17,515 nt of DNA. Origin: an uncultured Sphingobium sp. (GTDB taxonomy: Bacteria; Pseudomonadota; Alphaproteobacteria; Sphingomonadales; Sphingomonadaceae). The position numbers and the translations under genes are program-made. Of the stretch, positions 6,735 through 15,285 are shown piece after piece; position 1 is the first letter of the stretch, and each line of letters opens with the position of its first letter. The stretch spans positions 1-17,515 of the forward strand of contig CAMPHJ010000041.1 of NCBI GenBank assembly GCA_946885845.1. The letters run 5' to 3'. The notes under the pieces were generated by a model. It saw only the letters and a list, made by a program, of their open reading frames with translations. It did not search any database and had not been told where the DNA came from.

Positions 6735-8549
6735 TTAGTAAACGCGCGCCTTGGGCTTGATATATTCCGCCTCGTCGGTGAGCGTATAATCATGCACCGG
6801 ACGCGAATTCAGGGTGACATTGCCGCCCTTTCCGCCCCAGCCGTCGAACCAGCTGATGGTGTGCTTCATCCAATTATCGTCATCGCGATTGGGGAAATCC
6901 TCATGCGCGTGCGCGCCACGGCTTTCCTTGCGGTTTTCCGCGCTGACCATGGTGCAGACCGCCTGGGACATCAAATTGTCCAGCTCCAGCGTCTCGATCA
7001 GGTCGGTGTTCCAGATCAGCGAGCGATCGGACACGCCGACATCCTGCATGCTCGCGTTGACCTGCGCCATCTTGGTCACGCCCTCGGCCAGCAGCGCGCT
7101 GTCGCGGAACACGGCGGCATGCTTCTGCATGGTGTGCTGCATTTCCAGGCGGATTTTCGCCGTGGGCGATCCGCCCTTGGCATTGCGATAATGGTCGAGG
7201 CGCGACAGCGCCAGATCGGCAGCATCGCTCGGCAGCGGACGGTGCGAACCGTTGGGCTTGATCGTTTCCTTAAGGTGCAGGCCGGTAGCGCGGCCAAACA
7301 CGACAAGGTCGATCAGCGAATTGGAACCAAGGCGGTTCGCGCCATGGACCGACACGCAGGCCGCTTCACCGACCGCATAGAGGCCCGGCACCACGACTTC
7401 TGGATCGTCGCCGACCTTCGTCACCACCTGGCCATGATAGTTACAGGGGATGCCACCCATATTATAATGGACGGTCGGCGTCACCGGCAGCGGCTGGCGG
7501 GTCAGGTCGACGCCCGCGAAAATCTTGCCGCTTTCGGTGATACCGGGCAGACGCTCGGCCAGCACCTTGGGATCGATATGGTCGAGGTGCAGGAAGATGT
7601 GATCCTTGTTCGGACCAACGCCGCGCCCTTCGCGCATTTCCATCGCCATTGAGCGCGACACGACGTCGCGCGACGCCAGGTCCTTCGCCGACGGGGCATA
7701 GCGTTCCATGAAGCGCTCGCCTTCGGAATTGGTCAGGTAACCACCCTCGCCGCGCGCGCCTTCGGTGATCAGCACGCCCGCGCCATAAATGCCGGTCGGG
7801 TGGAACTGCACGAACTCCAGATCCTGCAGCGGCAGGCCCGCGCGCAGCACCATGCCGCCGCCGTCGCCGGTGCAGCTATGCGCCGACGTGGCGGAGAAAT
7901 AGGCGCGGCCATAACCGCCGGTCGCCAGCACGACCGCCTTGCTGCGGAAGCGATGGATCGATCCATCCTCCATGCAGATGGCGATGACGCCGCGGCATTC
8001 CTTGCCGTTCGGGCCATCTTCCATGATCAGGTCGATGGCGAAATATTCGATGTAAAAGTCCGCATCATATTTCAGGCTCTGCTGATACAGAGCGTGCAGC
8101 ATGGCATGGCCGGTACGGTCGGCGGCGGCGCAGGTGCGCTGCACTGGCGGGCCAGCACCCATATTCTGCATGTGGCCGCCGAACGGACGCTGATAGATCG
8201 TCCCATTCTCGTTACGGCTGAACGGCACGCCGGCATGTTCCAGCTCGATCACGGCGGCGGGTGCTTCGCGCACCATATATTCGATGGCGTCCTGGTCGCC
8301 CAGCCAGTCAGACCCCTTGACGGTGTCGTACATGTGCCAGGTCCAGTGGTCGGGCGAATTATTGCCCAGCGACGCGGCGATGCCGCCCTGCGCCGCGACC
8401 GTGTGCGACCGGGTCGGGAACAGCTTGGTGATGCACGCGGTCTTCAGGCCCGCTTCGGCGCTGCCCATGGTCGCGCGCAGGCCCGAACCGCCCGCACCCA
8501 CGACGACCGTGTCATAGGTATGATCGATGATCTTGTAGGCTTCGGTCAT
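6735..8549 (-). CDS. sdhA: Succinate dehydrogenase flavoprotein subunit
   Basis: A 604-residue protein of normal family length. It oxidises succinate to fumarate in complex II, linking the TCA cycle to the quinone pool. FAD-binding GAGGSG lies at 18-23. The covalent-FAD histidine is in [13 protein letters not shown] (His49). [40 protein letters not shown], the [11 protein letters not shown] motif and [10 protein letters not shown] near the C-terminus are all as in SdhA. The start at 8549 overlaps the sdhD stop by one base (TGATG), which points to translational coupling. A terminator follows, and the iron-sulfur subunit gene sdhB is not next to it. Confidence 0.97.
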   Translation of the reverse strand: MTEAYKIIDHTYDTVVVGAGGSGLRATMGSAEAGLKTACITKLFPTRSHTVAAQGGIAASLGNNSPDHWTWHMYDTVKGSDWLGDQDAIEYMVREAPAAVIELEHAGVPFSRNENGTIYQRPFGGHMQNMGAGPPVQRTCAAADRTGHAMLHALYQQSLKYDADFYIEYFAIDLIMEDGPNGKECRGVIAICMEDGSIHRFRSKAVVLATGGYGRAYFSATSAHSCTGDGGGMVLRAGLPLQDLEFVQFHPTGIYGAGVLITEGARGEGGYLTNSEGERFMERYAPSAKDLASRDVVSRSMAMEMREGRGVGPNKDHIFLHLDHIDPKVLAERLPGITESGKIFAGVDLTRQPLPVTPTVHYNMGGIPCNYHGQVVTKVGDDPEVVVPGLYAVGEAACVSVHGANRLGSNSLIDLVVFGRATGLHLKETIKPNGSHRPLPSDAADLALSRLDHYRNAKGGSPTAKIRLEMQHTMQKHAAVFRDSALLAEGVTKMAQVNASMQDVGVSDRSLIWNTDLIETLELDNLMSQAVCTMVSAENRKESRGAHAHEDFPNRDDDNWMKHTISWFDGWGGKGGNVTLNSRPVHDYTLTDEAEYIKPKARVY

Positions 8550-8938
8550 CAGGAAGCAGCCCCCTCGAATGCGATCTTCGCGATGGCGAAAATACCGGCG
8601 GCCGCGCCGGCGATGGTGTAGAAATTGAGGATCAGGATGGCAAAGAAATTCAGCCCCTTGTCGTGGACATAATCCTCCAGCATCACTTGCATGCCAAGGC
8701 GCAGGTGCCAGAAAACGCTGACCAGCATCAGCATCAGGGGCACCGCGACCAACGGATTGGCGATCCAGTTGCGGACGCTTTCATAATCCAGGCCCGGCAG
8801 GGTCGCCAGGCTGAAGATCAGCCACAGCACCAGCAACAGGTTGCTGACCGAAGTGTAGCGGTGCGTCAGCCAGTGGCCCGCGCCATGGCGCGCCGATCCA
8901 AGCCCGCGAACACGGCCGATTCCGGTTCCGTTGCCCAT
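8549..8938 (-). CDS. sdhD: Succinate dehydrogenase membrane anchor subunit SdhD
   Basis: A 129-residue hydrophobic protein with three likely transmembrane helices (about 31-48, 62-82, 97-121). The motif [17 protein letters not shown] (77-93) matches the SdhD signature, with His78 as the likely haem b ligand and Asp89-Tyr90 near the quinone site. The start at 8938 overlaps the sdhC stop by one base (TGATG). An in-frame ATG at 8968 would put ten extra residues inside sdhC and is rejected. SdhD and SdhC together anchor SdhA and SdhB and reduce ubiquinone. Confidence 0.93.
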   Translation of the reverse strand: MGNGTGIGRVRGLGSARHGAGHWLTHRYTSVSNLLLVLWLIFSLATLPGLDYESVRNWIANPLVAVPLMLMLVSVFWHLRLGMQVMLEDYVHDKGLNFFAILILNFYTIAGAAAGIFAIAKIAFEGAAS

Positions 8939-9333
8939 CAGATTTTCCCCGCGAAGATGGTGGCCCACAGCGCGATGGTGGCCAGCGTGGACAGGACCGG
9001 GATCACCAGCGACCAGGTCTTGTTGGTATTGAGCTCATAGCCCGCCCCCATGTCGAGCACCCAGTGGCGGATCCCCGACATCATATGCTGGAAAAAGAAC
9101 CAGCTGATGCCGATCATTACCAGATAGCCGATCGGCGACGTCGCGCATTCGATGAAATCCGCATAGGCTTCCGGCCCGGTCGCGGCGGCCATCAACCACC
9201 AGATGACGCCCATGACGCCCGCGGTGGCAAGGCCGTTGCCTGTCACACGGTGCAGGATGGAGATCGCCATGTGCGGCCCCCATTTCCAGATCGTCAAATG
9301 CGGCGAGAGCGGCCGGCTCCTGTTTCGCGCCAT
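8938..9333 (-). CDS. sdhC: Succinate dehydrogenase cytochrome b556 subunit SdhC
   Basis: A 131-residue protein with three transmembrane helices (about 31-50, 68-86, 106-127). The N-terminal signature RPLSPHLTIWKW and SILHRVTG (25-32) includes the Ser and Arg of the quinone pocket. HMMSGIRHWVLDMG (83-96) supplies the axial haem histidine, likely His83. A GGAG lies about six bases before the ATG at 9333. It is the first gene of a tightly packed sdhC-sdhD-sdhA operon read leftward. Confidence 0.95.
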   Translation of the reverse strand: MARNRSRPLSPHLTIWKWGPHMAISILHRVTGNGLATAGVMGVIWWLMAAATGPEAYADFIECATSPIGYLVMIGISWFFFQHMMSGIRHWVLDMGAGYELNTNKTWSLVIPVLSTLATIALWATIFAGKI

Positions 9334-9371
9334 GATTACTCCGTCCCTGAAGCTTGTCCCTGAGTCCCGTC

Positions 9372-9401
9372 CCCTTAGGAGCGAACGGACAGGAGGGCAA
9401 G
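9372..9401 (-). promoter_or_regulatory. Putative sigma-70-type promoter of sdhCDA
   Basis: On the minus strand TTGCCC (9400-9395) and TAAGGG (9377-9372) are separated by 17 bases, and the sdhC start lies about 40 bases downstream. The layout resembles the CTTGAC/ATAGGGG pair ahead of the L36 gene in this window. The -10 element is far from the consensus, so this is a suggestion only. Confidence 0.4.
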
Positions 9402-9500
9402 CCGCCCCGTCCAGGAGGGAAAAAGCGCAGGGCTAAGAACTGATTAACCAGATCGATTTAGAAGATCGGTGTAATCAAGAGACTGGGGATTGAAACGCAC

Positions 9501-10832
9501 ATGATTTCCGCTGCTACATCCAGGACGGACATGGCCGAGATGCTCCGGGCGGCCGACCCCCACGGCGAACTGGTAATGGGCCTCCGCGAAATTCGCGACC
9601 TGATCGGCGACGCCGCAACTGCCGCCGCTCGAATATTCTATGAATCATACATGGACCACACAGGACTGCGAACAAAGCTGAACGCGTCCACCCTGGCGAA
9701 AATCGAAACCGAAGCACATGAATATCTTCGGCAAAAACTCAGTCATTTCGATGTCGGCGACTGGGCACTTTCATCGACCGCCTGCGTCCGGCACGCCCGC
9801 AAACATGGCGCCGCATTCCGCGCGGTTCTTCAACCCGTTGCGGCGTCCAATGAAAAGCTGACCGATCTGATCTGGGACCGTGCGCCAGATGATGCCACCC
9901 GGCACCGGCTCACGAAGATCATGCTCCAGGTGGGCATGATTGACGCCAGCCTCATGGCGCACGTCGTTTCGCTGGACGAAGCGGAAGAACAGCGCAACGA
10001 GCGCCAGCGTTTCGGCATGTTGTTCGAACAGCGGATCATGGGCGAAATCGACGGCGCGTCTCAACTGGGCGAATCGCTGCGCGAACAGGCCAAGGATGCG
10101 TCCGCCGCCACGCGTGGCATGTTGGGCAAAGCGTCCGAAGTCGCCGCAGCCGCTGAACAGTCCGCCCTCGCCATGCGCGAAGCCGCGCGCACATCCGCCG
10201 GCCTCATCCGCGCAATCGAAGACGCCCGCAGTGAAGTCGAAGGCGCCGCCGGAGTCGCTCAGCGTGCCGCACGCCAATCAGGCGATGCCGTCACCATGTC
10301 CGCAACGCTGTCGGAACATGCCAAATCGATTGAATCGATCCTGGGGTTGATCCGCGACATCGCCGGACAGACCAATCTGCTCGCCCTCAACGCGACGATC
10401 GAGGCAGCGCGAGCAGGCGACGCCGGACGCGGATTTGCGGTGGTTGCGCAGGAGGTGAAGAGCCTTGCCAACCAGACGGCGCGCGCCACTGACGAAATCG
10501 CCGGAAAAATCGCCGACATACAGGCCTCCACCCGCCAGTCGGTTGAAACCAATGAACGCATCAGGGATACGGTGGGAGAAGTGCAGGCATGCGCCGAGCG
10601 CATCCGTCACGCGATGGACGCCCAGGCTCAAACCGTTACCATGATCACAGCCGCAGTCGATGAAACCGCCCTGGCAGCCGATTCGATGTCGACGACCATC
10701 TCCGCGATCCGGCAGGATACGGAGGTTGTTGCTTCGGAAATCGATCAGTTGGAACGCGGCTTCATGAGCGTGGAAGGTAAGCTGGCCAGTTTGCGCCACG
10801 AATCGTCGGAGTTCGGGCGTCAGGTCGCCTGA
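9501..10832 (+). CDS. Soluble methyl-accepting chemotaxis protein with a globin-sensor-like N-terminal domain
   Basis: A 443-residue protein without transmembrane segments, so a cytoplasmic chemoreceptor. Residues about 275-335 contain the conserved signalling hairpin: [20 protein letters not shown], then [19 protein letters not shown]. This is the region that contacts CheA and CheW. The flanks (about 180-270 and 340-435) are Ala-rich coiled coil with possible methylation helices; there is no C-terminal CheR-binding pentapeptide. Residues about 25-155 are all-helical and resemble HemAT-type globin-coupled sensors: ARIFYESYM, then [14 protein letters not shown], then CVRHARKHG, where His98 could be the haem-binding histidine. 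That assignment is inference from motif order. It is divergent from sdhC across 167 bp. Confidence 0.88.
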   Translation: MISAATSRTDMAEMLRAADPHGELVMGLREIRDLIGDAATAAARIFYESYMDHTGLRTKLNASTLAKIETEAHEYLRQKLSHFDVGDWALSSTACVRHARKHGAAFRAVLQPVAASNEKLTDLIWDRAPDDATRHRLTKIMLQVGMIDASLMAHVVSLDEAEEQRNERQRFGMLFEQRIMGEIDGASQLGESLREQAKDASAATRGMLGKASEVAAAAEQSALAMREAARTSAGLIRAIEDARSEVEGAAGVAQRAARQSGDAVTMSATLSEHAKSIESILGLIRDIAGQTNLLALNATIEAARAGDAGRGFAVVAQEVKSLANQTARATDEIAGKIADIQASTRQSVETNERIRDTVGEVQACAERIRHAMDAQAQTVTMITAAVDETALAADSMSTTISAIRQDTEVVASEIDQLERGFMSVEGKLASLRHESSEFGRQVA

Positions 10833-10871
10833 CGCTTTTCCTGTAGACGCCACTGGGCTAAAGGCGGCGGC

Positions 10872-11867
10872 ATGAACGATGTCGCCACCTGCCCCGCGCA
10901 AAGCTGGAAAGTCACCCTGCCCTGCACCCGTGCGGAGGCTGAGGCGCTGGATGGCGATATCGCCGCCTTCGTCGCCATGGACCAGCCACCGGTGCTGATG
11001 ACCAGCGAAGCCGGGCCGGATGACGATGCCTGGCGGCTGGACGCCTATTTCGAAGGTGAACCCGAATCGGCGGTGGTTCAACTGCTGCACGGCCTGGTGC
11101 CAAGCGCCGCGGGAACAGCGCCACAGATTGAAAAGTTACCGGATGAAGATTGGGTGACGCTCAGCCAACAGGGGCTTGAGCCAGTCACTGCGGGACGCTT
11201 CCATGTCCGTAACCGGACAACGGACCCCGAAGAGGTGGGACATGTCAATTTCCTGATTGAGGCCGGGCGCGCCTTTGGCACCGGGCAGCATGAAACGACG
11301 GCAGGCTGCCTGATCATGCTGGACCGGATGCGGCGGATAGGCATGCGGTTCGGGAACGTTGCGGACATCGGCACCGGAACGGGGTTGCTCGCCTTTGCCG
11401 CCCTCCATCTATGGCCCCGCGCCTACGCGACCGCATCCGACATCGACTCTGTAGCCGTAAGCATCAGCGGCGAAAATGCGATTACCAACCGCGTGCCTTT
11501 CGGCCCCGGTATCGGCCAGGTCGCGCTCTATACAGCAACAGGCGTGGATCATCCGGCCATCGAGCAGCGCGCGCCCTATGATCTGTTGATCGCCAACATC
11601 CTTGCCGGGCCGCTGATCGAACTCGCCCCTTCACTTTGCGCGCTGATAGAGGATGGCGGCACGCTGGTGCTGGCGGGACTGCTGCGCGGACAGGCCGACG
11701 ATGTACTGGCGGCCTATCGCGCGCAGGGCATGCGCCTTGCTGAACGCACAGACCGAGGCGATTGGCCAACGCTGCGCCTACGCAAACGTCCTCGCATCGG
11801 CTGGAAGCGCCCGCGACGTATCGATCGCAGCGCCCGCGGCGAAGCCCCTGGCTTTGGCACGCTATAA
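10872..11867 (+). CDS. prmA: Ribosomal protein L11 methyltransferase
   Basis: A 331-residue class I SAM-dependent methyltransferase that trimethylates ribosomal protein L11. The PrmA marker FGTGQHETT is at 135-143. The SAM-binding glycine loop DIGTGTGLLAFAA is at 165-177, the acidic strand-2 end SDID at 189-192, and the ANILAGPL substrate motif at 241-248. The N-terminal 110 residues form the L11-recognition domain. AAAGGCGG lies before the ATG. The C-terminal 25 residues are Arg-rich and extend a little past the usual fold. The dienelactone hydrolase gene begins 10 bp after its stop, so the two are probably co-transcribed. Confidence 0.94.
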   Translation: MNDVATCPAQSWKVTLPCTRAEAEALDGDIAAFVAMDQPPVLMTSEAGPDDDAWRLDAYFEGEPESAVVQLLHGLVPSAAGTAPQIEKLPDEDWVTLSQQGLEPVTAGRFHVRNRTTDPEEVGHVNFLIEAGRAFGTGQHETTAGCLIMLDRMRRIGMRFGNVADIGTGTGLLAFAALHLWPRAYATASDIDSVAVSISGENAITNRVPFGPGIGQVALYTATGVDHPAIEQRAPYDLLIANILAGPLIELAPSLCALIEDGGTLVLAGLLRGQADDVLAAYRAQGMRLAERTDRGDWPTLRLRKRPRIGWKRPRRIDRSARGEAPGFGTL

Positions 11868-11877
11868 GGAGCGCCCC

Positions 11878-12597
11878 ATGACAATCACGCGCCGCATCAT
11901 ATTGGATGAAGGTCCTGGCGGCATGTTCGAAAGCATGAGCGTGATCAACGATGCCGCCGAAGCATCGACGCCTGGAATCCTTCTGTTCCCCAATGCATTA
12001 GGGACTAAGGAAGCGGACTTCGCCTATGCCGAAAGCATCGCTGCCCTTGGCTATTCCGTGCTAGTTGCGGACCTTTATGGTCAGGGAAAGCGCCTGACCC
12101 GGGCTGATCCCGACCCCGCTCTCTATATGGCTGAACTGAATAGAGACCGGGCGTCGCTGCGTGACCGGGTGAATCGCGCCCATGGTCTTCTTAAGAAGAT
12201 GGCCAAAGTCGATGAGCATCGCACCGCCGCAGTCGGATTCTGTTTCGGCGGCAAATGCGTGCTGGACCTCGCGCGCAGCGGCGCTGACATCGCTGGCGGC
12301 GTCAGCTTCCACGGTATTTACGACCCTCCGCCCTTTCCGAACGCTTCCATCACGGCAAAGCTGCTGGTCTGCCACGGCTGGGACGATCCGCTGGCGCCGC
12401 CCGCATCCACCGTGGCGTTGGCGCAGGAACTCACCGAAGCGGGTTGCGACTGGCAGATCCACGCATATGGCCACACTGGTCACGCCTTCACCGACCAGGC
12501 GGCCAACATGCCCGATCGCGGCCTAGCCTACAGCCCATCCGCCGACCGCCGCAGCTTCCGCGCGATGCGGGACTTCCTCGCCGACCTGTTCGCCTGA
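11878..12597 (+). CDS. Dienelactone hydrolase family protein
   Basis: A 239-residue alpha/beta hydrolase. The start at 11878 is fixed by AAGGAG at 11866-11871, which spans the prmA stop; the frame is open far upstream inside prmA, but that part is a shadow. The nucleophile elbow is GFCFGGK with Cys122 in place of the usual serine, as in dienelactone hydrolases. The acid is Asp169 or Asp170 in CHGWDDPLAPP, and the histidine is His202 in YGHTGHAFTD. The family cleaves ester or lactone bonds in the cytoplasm. The true substrate is unknown, and no aromatic-degradation genes are nearby, so a general esterase role is as likely as chlorocatechol breakdown. Confidence 0.9.
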   Translation: MTITRRIILDEGPGGMFESMSVINDAAEASTPGILLFPNALGTKEADFAYAESIAALGYSVLVADLYGQGKRLTRADPDPALYMAELNRDRASLRDRVNRAHGLLKKMAKVDEHRTAAVGFCFGGKCVLDLARSGADIAGGVSFHGIYDPPPFPNASITAKLLVCHGWDDPLAPPASTVALAQELTEAGCDWQIHAYGHTGHAFTDQAANMPDRGLAYSPSADRRSFRAMRDFLADLFA

Positions 12598-12619
12598 CCG
12601 AAACCCTCGTCCCGCGATC

Positions 12620-13750
12620 TTAAATTTCGCCGATGATCTCGGCCAACACCGCCAGGCAATCCTTGGCAAGCTGCATTGATCGGGCGGGAGACCAACCAAA
12701 ATCTGGATCTGGCAGATCGTCATTGTCCTTGAAGGGCATCTCCAGCGTCATCGCCACAGCGCCGAACCTCTCGGCAACCTGATTGGTGGACATGGTGAGA
12801 TTAGCCTTGCCCTCCGGCGCGGCAGGATAACCTTTTCGCGTCTGAAAGTCCGGCGTCCGCAGTGCCAACGTGTCGCGGTAACGGTGAAAAAGCGAAAGCT
12901 GCCGATGGGTGATCGAGGGGATGCCTTCGAATCCCGCCAGAAACACAGCCGCGATGGCTTCATCCCCATGCACGTCCATTGCAAAATCGACGCCGCTCTC
13001 ATCCATCATCTGGCGGACGAGGAAGACCTCCGGGCTCCTTTCCATCGATGGCTGATGCCATTCGCGGTTAAGGTTCACCCCCGCAGCGTTCGTGCGCAGG
13101 TGCCCGCGCCGGCTGCCGTCAGGGTTCATGTTGGGGACAATGTGAAAGGTGGCTTGCCGACGGAGCAGACGGGCTACCGCGTCCTCTGGATCGCAAAGCC
13201 GGTCCAGCGCGCCTTCCATCCACCATTCCGCCATAGTCTCACCAGGGTGCTGACGAGCATAGAGCCACACCTGCTTTGGCCCCTCACCCAACGTCAACAG
13301 GTCGATCGGCTGTTGGTCCAGGCTATGTCCCAATGTGCGATGGACAACGCCGGGCTGGACCGCTGCCCAAGCGATCAAATCATGATGTCGCTCCATCGAA
13401 TAGGGTGCGAAATAGGCGACCCAAACGCTATCCACCTCAGTCGAAAGCCGCACGGTCAGAGTGTCTGCGGCATAGCTGGTTTCAGCCAGACGCCAGCTTT
13501 CACGATCTTCGCTGATGCGGGCGCGATAGCCCAGCCAGCCATCGGGATAGGCGGATTCTCTACAGTTGGTGATCGCCAGTTTTACATCCCGCCCCGCTAC
13601 ACCAGACACGCGGAAGTAAAACCATTGGTAAAAATCGCTGTGCAGATCCTTGACGATCTCCAGCTCTGCCTTGACCTCCTGGCCCGTATCGGAAATTGAG
13701 ATGACTCGGATATTGCCGCTGTCAAAGCCGCTGGTGATGGAAATGGTCAT
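12620..13750 (-). CDS. M14 cytosolic-carboxypeptidase-like metallopeptidase
   Basis: A 376-residue protein of the M14 family, closest in layout to cytosolic carboxypeptidases (CCP/Nna1-like, M14D). An N-terminal beta-rich domain (about 1-125) ends with VWVAYFAPYSMERHH, typical of that group. Zinc ligands are His168 and Glu171 in QHPGETMAEWW and His261 in DVHGDE. NPDGSRRGHLRTNAAGVNLNREW (209-231) is the substrate-binding stretch, and TLEMPFKDN (335-343) supplies catalytic Glu337. Eukaryotic relatives trim glutamates from tubulin; the bacterial substrate is unknown. No signal peptide is seen. Its ATG overlaps the lipoprotein stop as ATGA, so the two are coupled. It converges on the hydrolase gene 22 bp away. 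Confidence 0.93.
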   Translation of the reverse strand: MTISITSGFDSGNIRVISISDTGQEVKAELEIVKDLHSDFYQWFYFRVSGVAGRDVKLAITNCRESAYPDGWLGYRARISEDRESWRLAETSYAADTLTVRLSTEVDSVWVAYFAPYSMERHHDLIAWAAVQPGVVHRTLGHSLDQQPIDLLTLGEGPKQVWLYARQHPGETMAEWWMEGALDRLCDPEDAVARLLRRQATFHIVPNMNPDGSRRGHLRTNAAGVNLNREWHQPSMERSPEVFLVRQMMDESGVDFAMDVHGDEAIAAVFLAGFEGIPSITHRQLSLFHRYRDTLALRTPDFQTRKGYPAAPEGKANLTMSTNQVAERFGAVAMTLEMPFKDNDDLPDPDFGWSPARSMQLAKDCLAVLAEIIGEI

Positions 13751-14343
13751 CTGACGGTTATAGTGCGCCCCGATTCACCAGGATAGCCCCCGACCAACGC
13801 CGCGGCGAGCTTTTGCGCGGCGATGCCTGGCTGAGCGGCGGGCGTCCCTTCCCTTGCCACTGTTACGGCCCTGCCCTCCCAGATCGTAGTCGAATCCGAA
13901 CGGTGACGAATTTGTACCTGCAATTCGGTGGCTACCTGATCCTTGGGTTTCCCCGACAGGTTGATGCCGATGCCCAAACCCAACCCTGAATAGCCGCCAC
14001 TGCCCACCGCGCCGCCGACGCCAACACTTACTGGCCGCCCGCTCTGATCATATCCGGTCGGTCGAAAACTGCGACGGAACGCGACCAGAGCCACATAATC
14101 ACTCTTGCTGCCGGTTGTCGCGCTGGTGAACCCAGCCCGCTGCAATTCCTGTTCGACCGCGGCAGCATAGGTGCGAAACTCCAGACCTACGTCAGGGTTG
14201 CCCGGCAATTCCTCAACCGAAATCGTACCACTGCGTGCCGGATCGCCGACATGGAAACGGGTGACTTCGACCGGGGGCACTGCCGTTGCGCAACCGACCA
14301 GCGACAATGCCGACATAGTTGACAGGATGATCCGCTTCACCAT
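13747..14343 (-). CDS. DUF4136-like lipoprotein
   Basis: A 198-residue predicted lipoprotein. Start ATG at 14343 has GGAGA seven bases upstream and places a short signal with lipobox SLVGC (Cys18) at the N-terminus; an in-frame ATG at 14373 is less suitable. The body has EFRTYAAAVEQELQRAGF, then SDYVALVAFRRS, a glycine-rich loop (GVGGAVGSGGYSGLGLGIG, about residues 113-131) and TTIWEGRAVT, matching the DUF4136 pattern of envelope lipoproteins with unknown function. It is the first gene of a two-gene unit with the M14 peptidase (ATGA overlap). Confidence 0.8.
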   Translation of the reverse strand: MVKRIILSTMSALSLVGCATAVPPVEVTRFHVGDPARSGTISVEELPGNPDVGLEFRTYAAAVEQELQRAGFTSATTGSKSDYVALVAFRRSFRPTGYDQSGRPVSVGVGGAVGSGGYSGLGLGIGINLSGKPKDQVATELQVQIRHRSDSTTIWEGRAVTVAREGTPAAQPGIAAQKLAAALVGGYPGESGRTITVR

Positions 14344-14464
14344 GAATGATCTCCAACCAGGATGTCCGCCCATAAAGGATGCCAGACTGTATTTCCGTTG
14401 AACGCTTCAAGCCACGGCTTTGCTGCATACGGGATGAACGGGGCAAAAGAAGGGGGGCTCGCCC

Positions 14465-14493
14465 TTGACTTTACGCCTCCTCAGCCATAGGGG
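14465..14493 (+). promoter_or_regulatory. Putative promoter of the L36/HAD pair
   Basis: CTTGACT (TTGACT at 14465-14470) is followed after about 16-17 bases by ATAGGGG (14487-14493). A -35 of TTGAC with a GC-rich -10 suits strong promoters of GC-rich alphaproteobacteria. It leaves a leader of roughly 45 nt before the L36 ATG. Confidence 0.5.
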
Positions 14494-14542
14494 CTGCGCT
14501 TCAATTTTCCGATCAAGCAAGAATCATCAAAGGCTGGCTTCC

Positions 14543-14668
14543 ATGAAGATCCGCAACTCGCTCAAGTCGCTCAAGGGCCGTCACCGGGACAACCGCGTGA
14601 TCCGCCGTCGCGGCCGTACCTACGTCATCAACAAGACGAACCGCCGTTTCAAGGCACGCCAGGGCTGA
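14543..14668 (+). CDS. rpmJ: 50S ribosomal protein L36 (zinc-free form)
   Basis: A 41-residue basic protein beginning [20 protein letters not shown] and ending NRRFKARQG. This is the C-minus (YkgO-like) type of L36, which lacks the four zinc-binding cysteines and is the normal form in many alphaproteobacteria. The frame is open upstream to 14465, but the ATG at 14543, preceded by AAAGG, gives the full family protein. The HAD phosphatase gene starts 3 bp after its stop. Confidence 0.96.
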   Translation: MKIRNSLKSLKGRHRDNRVIRRRGRTYVINKTNRRFKARQG

Positions 14669-14671
14669 CCC

Positions 14672-15283
14672 ATGGCGGACATTACCGCCGTCATCTTCGA
14701 CGTCGGCAATGTCCTGTACCACTGGAACCCAAGGGTGCTGTACGAGCGCCTGATCCCCGACGATCAGGCGCTCGACGCGTTTCTGCAAGATGTCGTCAGC
14801 CCCGAATGGCATTTCCAGCATGATGCCGGGCGCCCATTTGCGCAAACAAGCGCCGAATTGATTGCCCGCCACCCTGATCGCGCCGATCTGATTCGCCTTT
14901 GGGGCGACAAGTTCATCGACAGCGTGGGACCGGCAATATCTGGCATGCCAGAAATCCTACGCGAATTGGACGAGAGCGGCGTCCCCCTGTTCGCCATCAC
15001 CAATTTCAGCGCCGAGTTCTGGGAACCCTTTCATGCGCGAGAGCAAGCGCTCTTTGCGCCCTTCCGCAATATCGTCGTGTCCGGCGCGGAAAAGATGGTG
15101 AAGCCCGACCGCGCGATCTATCAACTGGCCCTCACCCGCTTCGGCGTCCCGGCTGACCAGACGCTATTTGTGGATGACCGGCCCGAAAATATTGCAGCCG
15201 CGCAATCGGAAGGAATGCGCGGCCACTTGTTTCGCGATGCTGTTTCGCTGCGTAGAGAACTCGCCGCGCTCAACCTGATTTAA
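14672..15283 (+). CDS. HAD-family hydrolase (YihX-like, subfamily IA)
   Basis: A 203-residue haloacid dehalogenase-type phosphatase. Motif I is VIFDVGNVLY with nucleophile Asp10; the second Asp of the usual DxD is replaced by Gly12, as in the YihX group of sugar-phosphate phosphatases. The helical cap spans about residues 15-90. Motif II is AITNFS (Thr110), motif III has Lys144 in KPDRAIY, and motif IV is LFVDDRPENIAAA with Asp168 and Asp169. The substrate is probably a phosphorylated sugar or other small metabolite, which is inference. The start lies 3 bp after L36, so it should share that strong transcript. Its stop is 2 bp from the end of the opposing pyk gene. Confidence 0.9.
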   Translation: MADITAVIFDVGNVLYHWNPRVLYERLIPDDQALDAFLQDVVSPEWHFQHDAGRPFAQTSAELIARHPDRADLIRLWGDKFIDSVGPAISGMPEILRELDESGVPLFAITNFSAEFWEPFHAREQALFAPFRNIVVSGAEKMVKPDRAIYQLALTRFGVPADQTLFVDDRPENIAAAQSEGMRGHLFRDAVSLRRELAALNLI

Positions 15284-15285
15284 GC

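Noticed and set aside
6657..7652. 331-residue plus-strand frame opposite sdhA
   Set aside because: It lies almost wholly antisense to sdhA in a GC-rich codon register and has no recognisable domain; the same holds for the frame at 7800-8621.
10278..11090. 270-residue minus-strand frame opposite the chemoreceptor and prmA
   Set aside because: It spans two clear genes on the other strand and its sequence is His/Gly/Arg-rich, as expected for a shadow frame.
11653..11877. 75-residue N-terminal extension of the dienelactone hydrolase inside prmA
   Set aside because: AAGGAG at 11866-11871 and a family-typical N-terminus fix the start at 11878; the upstream part is out of frame with prmA and featureless.
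12884..13699. 271-residue plus-strand frame opposite the M14 peptidase
   Set aside because: All catalytic motifs are on the minus strand; this frame shows no family features.
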